Assembly (NCBI RefSeq): GCF_014836555.1
Contig: NZ_JACSQQ010000007.1
Coordinates: 7,051-62,425, forward strand
Direction of reading: 5' to 3'
DNA from: Oerskovia rustica
Lineage (GTDB): Bacteria; Actinomycetota; Actinomycetes; Actinomycetales; Cellulomonadaceae
DNA: 55,375 bases
The position numbers were made by a program, and so were the translations under genes. Positions 51,584 through 55,375 of this stretch are shown one piece after another. Each line of letters starts with the position of its first letter. Position 1 is the stretch's first letter. The notes below the pieces were generated by a model, which saw only the letters and a list, made by a program, of their open reading frames with translations, had not been told where the DNA came from and made no database searches.

Positions 51584-53224
51584 GTGGCTCCACGACGTCG
51601 TGAGCATGATGCCCACGCCGTCGAGCTGGTCGAGGTGGCCGAGCTCGACGACGACTTCGACGCGGGGCCGGCAGGGGCCACCGGACGGACGACGGGGAGC
51701 GGCGGAGCGCACCCGGGAGGCACCGCGGCCGGAAGGGCGGGGGCAGGCTCGTCGTCGGTCGGCGCCGGGCGGCCGCCGGGGGGAGCCGACATACCCGGCG
51801 CGCACGGCAGGACGAGGGGCCGGCCCGTCCGCGTGGTCCTCGCCGTGGTCCTCCTGGGCTGCGGCGTGGGGGCCTCGCTCGCGGTCGGGGCGGTACTGGA
51901 ACGGGCGCGGGCGGACCGGGTGGCCGCGCAGGCCGGAGGGCTCTGGCCCGTCGCCTCCGAGCCTGCGAGCCTGTGGCGGGCCTCGACCGGTGAGGGGCTC
52001 CCCGCGGCCGTCGACGGGCAGGTGGTGCTCACCGGAGCGGAGGGGGCGGTGACTGCCCGGGACGTCACCACGGGCGACGAGCTGTGGACCGTCCACCTGC
52101 CGCCCGGGCCCACGACGTGCGGGCCAGATCTCCTCGACCCTGCCGTGCAGGGTTCGCCGCTCGTGTGCGTCACGGACCGGGGGGCGCCGGTCGGTGCCGG
52201 TCGGAGCGACGACGGGTTCCCGTTCCTCGTCTCGGTACTGGACCGGACCGGGCAGGTCGTCGGGTCCCGGGCGCTGACCGCCGGCGTCGAGGCGGCCGCA
52301 CCGCTCGCGGGAGGGCGCGTCGCGACCGCTGCTCGTGGGGCGGACGGCGTCGTCGTGACGTGGGAGGGCGCGCTCGACGGTGCCGTCGAGCGGGTCCGCA
52401 CCGTCGGTGTGGCGCCGGCTCCCGTGGACGCGGTCGGGTCCACGGGGGCCGAAGGGACCTCCACAGCAGACGCGCCCGTCGCGGACGTCGGCCTGGTCGT
52501 GGCGCGCGGTCTGCTGCACGTCCGTTCCGGCGACGTGTCGGAGACCTTCGACGCTGCGGGGGACTCGTCGGCAGAGTTCTCCAGCGCGCAGGCGCGCGGA
52601 TGGTTGCGGGAGCGCGGCCTCCCGGGAGGCTCGTCGGCCAGGGTGGTCGACGACCGCCGGACCGGGCAGGAGGACCGCGTGGACGTGGTCGGGCCCGACG
52701 GTCGGCAGAGGTTCAGCGTGGCCGGGGAGCCGTTCGTGCCCCAGGTCACCGACGGCGGCCCTCCCCAGGTGCTCGTGGTCCGGATGCCCGGGTTCACGGG
52801 GTACGACGCGACCACGGGGCACCGTCTGTGGCATCGGGAGGAGTGGCCCGAGGTGCTCTGGCTCCAGACGGACGACGTCGTCGTGATGGAGTCGGGGTCG
52901 CGGCTGCTGGCGCTCGAGACCAGGACGGGCCGCGAGGTGTGGCAGCGCTGGTTGCCGACGGAGATCGTCCGGGTGTTCACCGACGGGGACTCGGTGCTGC
53001 TCGCGACGGTCGGCGACGTGCCCGGCGGGACGGACGGTGCCTCGACGAGCGTCGTGTCCGTGAGTCTCTTCGACGGCCGCACCGAGTGGCGCCGGACCCT
53101 CGACGGGGAGTACCACGAGGTCGTCTCCGCACAGGGGATGCTGTTCGCCCTGACGAGGACCGAGGTCGTGCGTCTGGGTCGTGGGACGCGCAGGTACAGA
53201 GTGGGAGACTTGAGCCATCGGTGA
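51584..53224 (+). CDS. Single-pass membrane protein with extracytoplasmic beta-propeller (paralogue 2)
   Basis: 546-residue type II membrane protein. The cytoplasmic tail begins VAPRRREHDAHAVELVEVAE and continues LDDDFDAG, close in pattern to paralogue 1; a Gly/Ala/Pro-rich stretch and a transmembrane helix (about 80-100) follow. The outer region has propeller-blade motifs DVTTGDELWTVHL, DATTGHRLWHREE, ETRTGREVWQRWL and DGRTEWRRTL, and a likely disulfide pair (TTCGPDLL...PLVCVT) at the same place as in paralogue 1. The start is set by TACCGT 6 nt upstream. The two genes look like an old tandem duplication that has diverged strongly. Function unknown. Confidence 0.84.
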   Translation: MAPRRREHDAHAVELVEVAELDDDFDAGPAGATGRTTGSGGAHPGGTAAGRAGAGSSSVGAGRPPGGADIPGAHGRTRGRPVRVVLAVVLLGCGVGASLAVGAVLERARADRVAAQAGGLWPVASEPASLWRASTGEGLPAAVDGQVVLTGAEGAVTARDVTTGDELWTVHLPPGPTTCGPDLLDPAVQGSPLVCVTDRGAPVGAGRSDDGFPFLVSVLDRTGQVVGSRALTAGVEAAAPLAGGRVATAARGADGVVVTWEGALDGAVERVRTVGVAPAPVDAVGSTGAEGTSTADAPVADVGLVVARGLLHVRSGDVSETFDAAGDSSAEFSSAQARGWLRERGLPGGSSARVVDDRRTGQEDRVDVVGPDGRQRFSVAGEPFVPQVTDGGPPQVLVVRMPGFTGYDATTGHRLWHREEWPEVLWLQTDDVVVMESGSRLLALETRTGREVWQRWLPTEIVRVFTDGDSVLLATVGDVPGGTDGASTSVVSVSLFDGRTEWRRTLDGEYHEVVSAQGMLFALTRTEVVRLGRGTRRYRVGDLSHR

Positions 53225-53311
53225 TCTACCGGTAGAAACTGACGGGGCCGTCGTGGCCTGATCCGGCGCTCGACCGACACCGAGCCCGGGGTGATCTGTA
53301 GGGAGAACGCG

Positions 53312-55339
53312 ATGACCAACGAGACCGACCCTGGGCCCGGCCCCGATCAGCAGCCACGCACTCCCGCCGGAGGGGCGCAGAAGGCTCCGTCGTCGGACGG
53401 GTCCGTGAAGGTGTCCGCCGCCGAGCCCGCAGGTGGTGCCGAGCAGAAGCCGGGACCGGCTGCCGGGAGCAACCCGTTCGTCGGTATCCCCGTGAGCGAC
53501 TACGTGCGGGACGGCGTGGCGGCGCTGCTCCTGTTCGTCTCGCTCACGATGCCGTGGGACGCCGGGCACAAGGCGTCGGACAAGATCGAGGTCATCCTCG
53601 TCACGGTCGTCTCGCTCCTTTCGCTCGCCCTCCCGTACCTGGCACGGACCGGCGCTCTGCCGACGACGTGGACGGTGCACACGACCCGCCTCGCGCGTCT
53701 CGTCGCGAACGCCCCGTACGTGCTCCTGGCCGCGGTCTACGTCGTCCTGGACCTGGTGAACCGGTCGGTCGACAACGGGTGGGGTGGCGTCGGGACGGCG
53801 CTCTCGCTCGGCCTCGCGGGGGCGCTCCTGGCGGCCCAGCCGCGGCAGGCCGAGCTCGGCCCGGTCGAGCAGGACGCGGCGGTGTCGCGGCTCTGGTCGC
53901 TCGTGCTGACGGTGATCGCCGGTGTGGCGGTCGTCGGGGCGCTGGTCGCCTTCCTCCTCACCTTCTCCCTGGGGGTTCCCGTCCTGCTGGTGCTCCGGTT
54001 CCTCGTCGCCGGGGCCGTGACCGTGGCGCTCGTCGGGTGGCCCGTGTGGGGGATCCTGCGACGTGACGAGGCCTGGCGCCTGGTGCTCGTCGGGCTGGGT
54101 GTCGCCCTGGTGGTGCTGTTCGTGCTCAACACCAGCAACCTGCTGGTCAGCTTCGACTCCTTCGCGCTCGGGCAGTTCGGGCTGCTGCTGGTCCCGGCCG
54201 CGGCAGCGGTCGCGGCCTCGCCCGCCCTCGCCCGCACCACCGCATCGTCGTCCTCGCCCGTCTCGACCTGGGTCGCGGTCGCGGTGCACGCGCTCGACCT
54301 CGTCGTGGTGGTCGCCGTCGGGACCGCGCTGTCCGGTGTCCTCACCCTCGCAGACGGCGGTCGGGGCTCGATCCTGATCCTGTCGATCGTGTTCGGGCTG
54401 CTCGCCGCGGGCGCCGCGTTCGTGGCCCGTCGGTCGCTCGCGCGTGACGCGGTGGCCGGGCGGACGCTCGCCCTGGGCGCGGCGGGCGTCGTCGCGATCC
54501 TCGGCATCGTCCTTCTCATCGTCGCGACGAACCAGCCAGGTACGGGCTTCGGGACCTCGCTCCTGCTGCTGGCCTACGGGCTGCCGCTCCTCGTGGTGTT
54601 CGCCCTCACGGTCCCGGCCGAGGTCAGGACCCATTTCGCGGAGAACCGGCCCGCGTCGCCCGTCGGGTCGGACGCCGCGCCGAGCGCGTACGTCTGGCAG
54701 CCGCCCGCGCCGCGCCCGGCGCGTCCCAAGCCTGTGCCGGAGCCCGTCGCGGGCCCGTACGGCAGCGGCAGCTATGCGACCGGCCCGGACGGCTACGGTC
54801 CCGAGGCCGGCGAGCAGGAGCCCGATCCGGTCGCAGCCCCGTCGTCGCGCCCGACGCCCGCCCAGACGCCGGTGCAGGCCCAGCCGCAGCAGGCTCAGCC
54901 CGTGCAGCAGGTCCGCTACCAGCCGAGCCAGGGGCCGACGCAGCCCGTCCGGCAGGACCCCCAGCCGCAGCCCGCCCGCCCGGTCGAGCAGTACCAGCCG
55001 ACGCAGGTCCTGCCGGCTCAGGGCGGCTCGTCGTCGCACCCCGTGCAGCCGGTCGTACCCGAGCGCTCGGGCTACGCGGCCCGGCCCGGCTACGCCGCAC
55101 AGTCCGTGGGGGACACCGCGGTCCTGCCCCCGTACCAGGACCCGCAGCCGGTGGGGTTCAGCGCTGCTCAGGCGCTGGACCCGTCCACCCCGCTCGAGGT
55201 GCTCGCGCAGATCGTCCAGGAAGCACCGCACCTGCGGCCCCAGGTCGCGGCGAACCCGTCGACGTACCCCGCGCTGCTCGAGTGGCTCGGCAACCTGGGC
55301 GACCCGGCGGTCGACGCGGCGCTGCGTTCGCGCCGCTGA
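53312..55339 (+). CDS. Polytopic membrane protein with Pro/Gln-rich tail and C-terminal LRV-like domain
   Basis: 675-residue protein. A polar N-terminus (1-58) is followed by about ten hydrophobic helices (about 65-435), then a disordered Pro/Gln/Ala-rich segment (about 450-605). The last 60 residues resemble a leucine-rich-repeat-variant domain (LRV): LEVLAQIVQEAPHLRPQVAA, then NPSTYPALLEWLGNLGDP. LRV-like domains of this type occur in many actinobacterial proteins without known function. ATG 53312 has AGGGAG six bases upstream, unlike the leaderless neighbours. It follows the two propeller genes on the same strand and may work with them in the envelope. Both ends are complete. Confidence 0.82.
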   Translation: MTNETDPGPGPDQQPRTPAGGAQKAPSSDGSVKVSAAEPAGGAEQKPGPAAGSNPFVGIPVSDYVRDGVAALLLFVSLTMPWDAGHKASDKIEVILVTVVSLLSLALPYLARTGALPTTWTVHTTRLARLVANAPYVLLAAVYVVLDLVNRSVDNGWGGVGTALSLGLAGALLAAQPRQAELGPVEQDAAVSRLWSLVLTVIAGVAVVGALVAFLLTFSLGVPVLLVLRFLVAGAVTVALVGWPVWGILRRDEAWRLVLVGLGVALVVLFVLNTSNLLVSFDSFALGQFGLLLVPAAAAVAASPALARTTASSSSPVSTWVAVAVHALDLVVVVAVGTALSGVLTLADGGRGSILILSIVFGLLAAGAAFVARRSLARDAVAGRTLALGAAGVVAILGIVLLIVATNQPGTGFGTSLLLLAYGLPLLVVFALTVPAEVRTHFAENRPASPVGSDAAPSAYVWQPPAPRPARPKPVPEPVAGPYGSGSYATGPDGYGPEAGEQEPDPVAAPSSRPTPAQTPVQAQPQQAQPVQQVRYQPSQGPTQPVRQDPQPQPARPVEQYQPTQVLPAQGGSSSHPVQPVVPERSGYAARPGYAAQSVGDTAVLPPYQDPQPVGFSAAQALDPSTPLEVLAQIVQEAPHLRPQVAANPSTYPALLEWLGNLGDPAVDAALRSRR

Positions 55340-55375
55340 CCGCCCTGGTGGTCTCGCCGTGAGGCGGGCCGACGG

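Noticed and set aside
51266-55231. A 1321-residue minus-strand open frame and similar ones at 46596-50003 and 3996-8566
   Set aside because: These are GC-skew shadows lying across several well-supported plus-strand genes; their translations are low-complexity and have no ribosome sites.

Overview
The window is a stretch of chromosome from a high-GC actinobacterium. GC content, frequent GTG/TTG starts, pervasive GTGA/ATGA overlaps, and the order comEA-comEC-holA-rpsT-lepA-hemW...hrcA-dnaJ-rsmE-HIT-phoH-ybeY-CBS-era point to Actinomycetota. A Cellulomonas/Oerskovia/Cellulosimicrobium-like member of Micrococcales is my best guess, by inference only. I see no rRNA, tRNA, insertion sequence, prophage or CRISPR array. 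Forty-three protein genes are called; the first and last both end inside the window.

Left part (1-15 kb), transport and regulation. A Tat-exported lipoprotein solute-binding protein faces a GntR/FadR regulator that is coupled to an SGNH esterase. A TetR repressor faces a 14-helix drug-efflux pump across two tandem dyads. Then come a membrane metallophosphoesterase with a YceI protein, and an ABC importer (binding protein, ATPase, permease) followed by a DtxR-family regulator. The ligands visible in the binding protein and the regulator are those of manganese systems. A perfect 9+9 bp dyad sits over the start codon of the importer operon. A second efflux pump, a small PLDc_N-like protein and a VKOR complete this part.

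Middle (15-33.8 kb), mostly housekeeping. It holds leuS, a large secreted FN3-like protein, a HerA-like ATPase, DegV, comEA-comEC (DNA uptake), holA, a remnant-like GNAT, rpsT, an orphan PemK/MazF-like protein, lepA and hemW. 

Then 33.7-40.3 kb is a six-gene accessory stretch between hemW and hrcA: an OatA-like acyltransferase-SGNH protein, two Pro-rich membrane proteins, a DUF3097 protein that looks Toprim-like to me, and a third MFS pump.

Right part (40.5-48.2 kb): hrcA under a CIRCE element, dnaJ, rsmE, a HIT protein, then phoH-ybeY-CBS/CorC-era with overlapping stops and starts, for heat shock, rRNA maturation and ribosome biogenesis. The last 7 kb (48.3-55.3 kb) encodes four envelope proteins on one strand: an alpha/beta hydrolase fused to a membrane domain, two paralogous single-pass proteins with extracytoplasmic beta-propellers, and a polytopic protein with a Pro/Gln-rich tail ending in an LRV-like domain. 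This cluster is the best candidate for an uncharacterised system.

Two genome-scale habits stand out. About ten genes have a TANNNT hexamer 5-7 nt before the start codon and no Shine-Dalgarno, which implies leaderless mRNAs and was used here to choose starts. Convergent gene pairs share single, near-perfect GC-rich hairpins as terminators.
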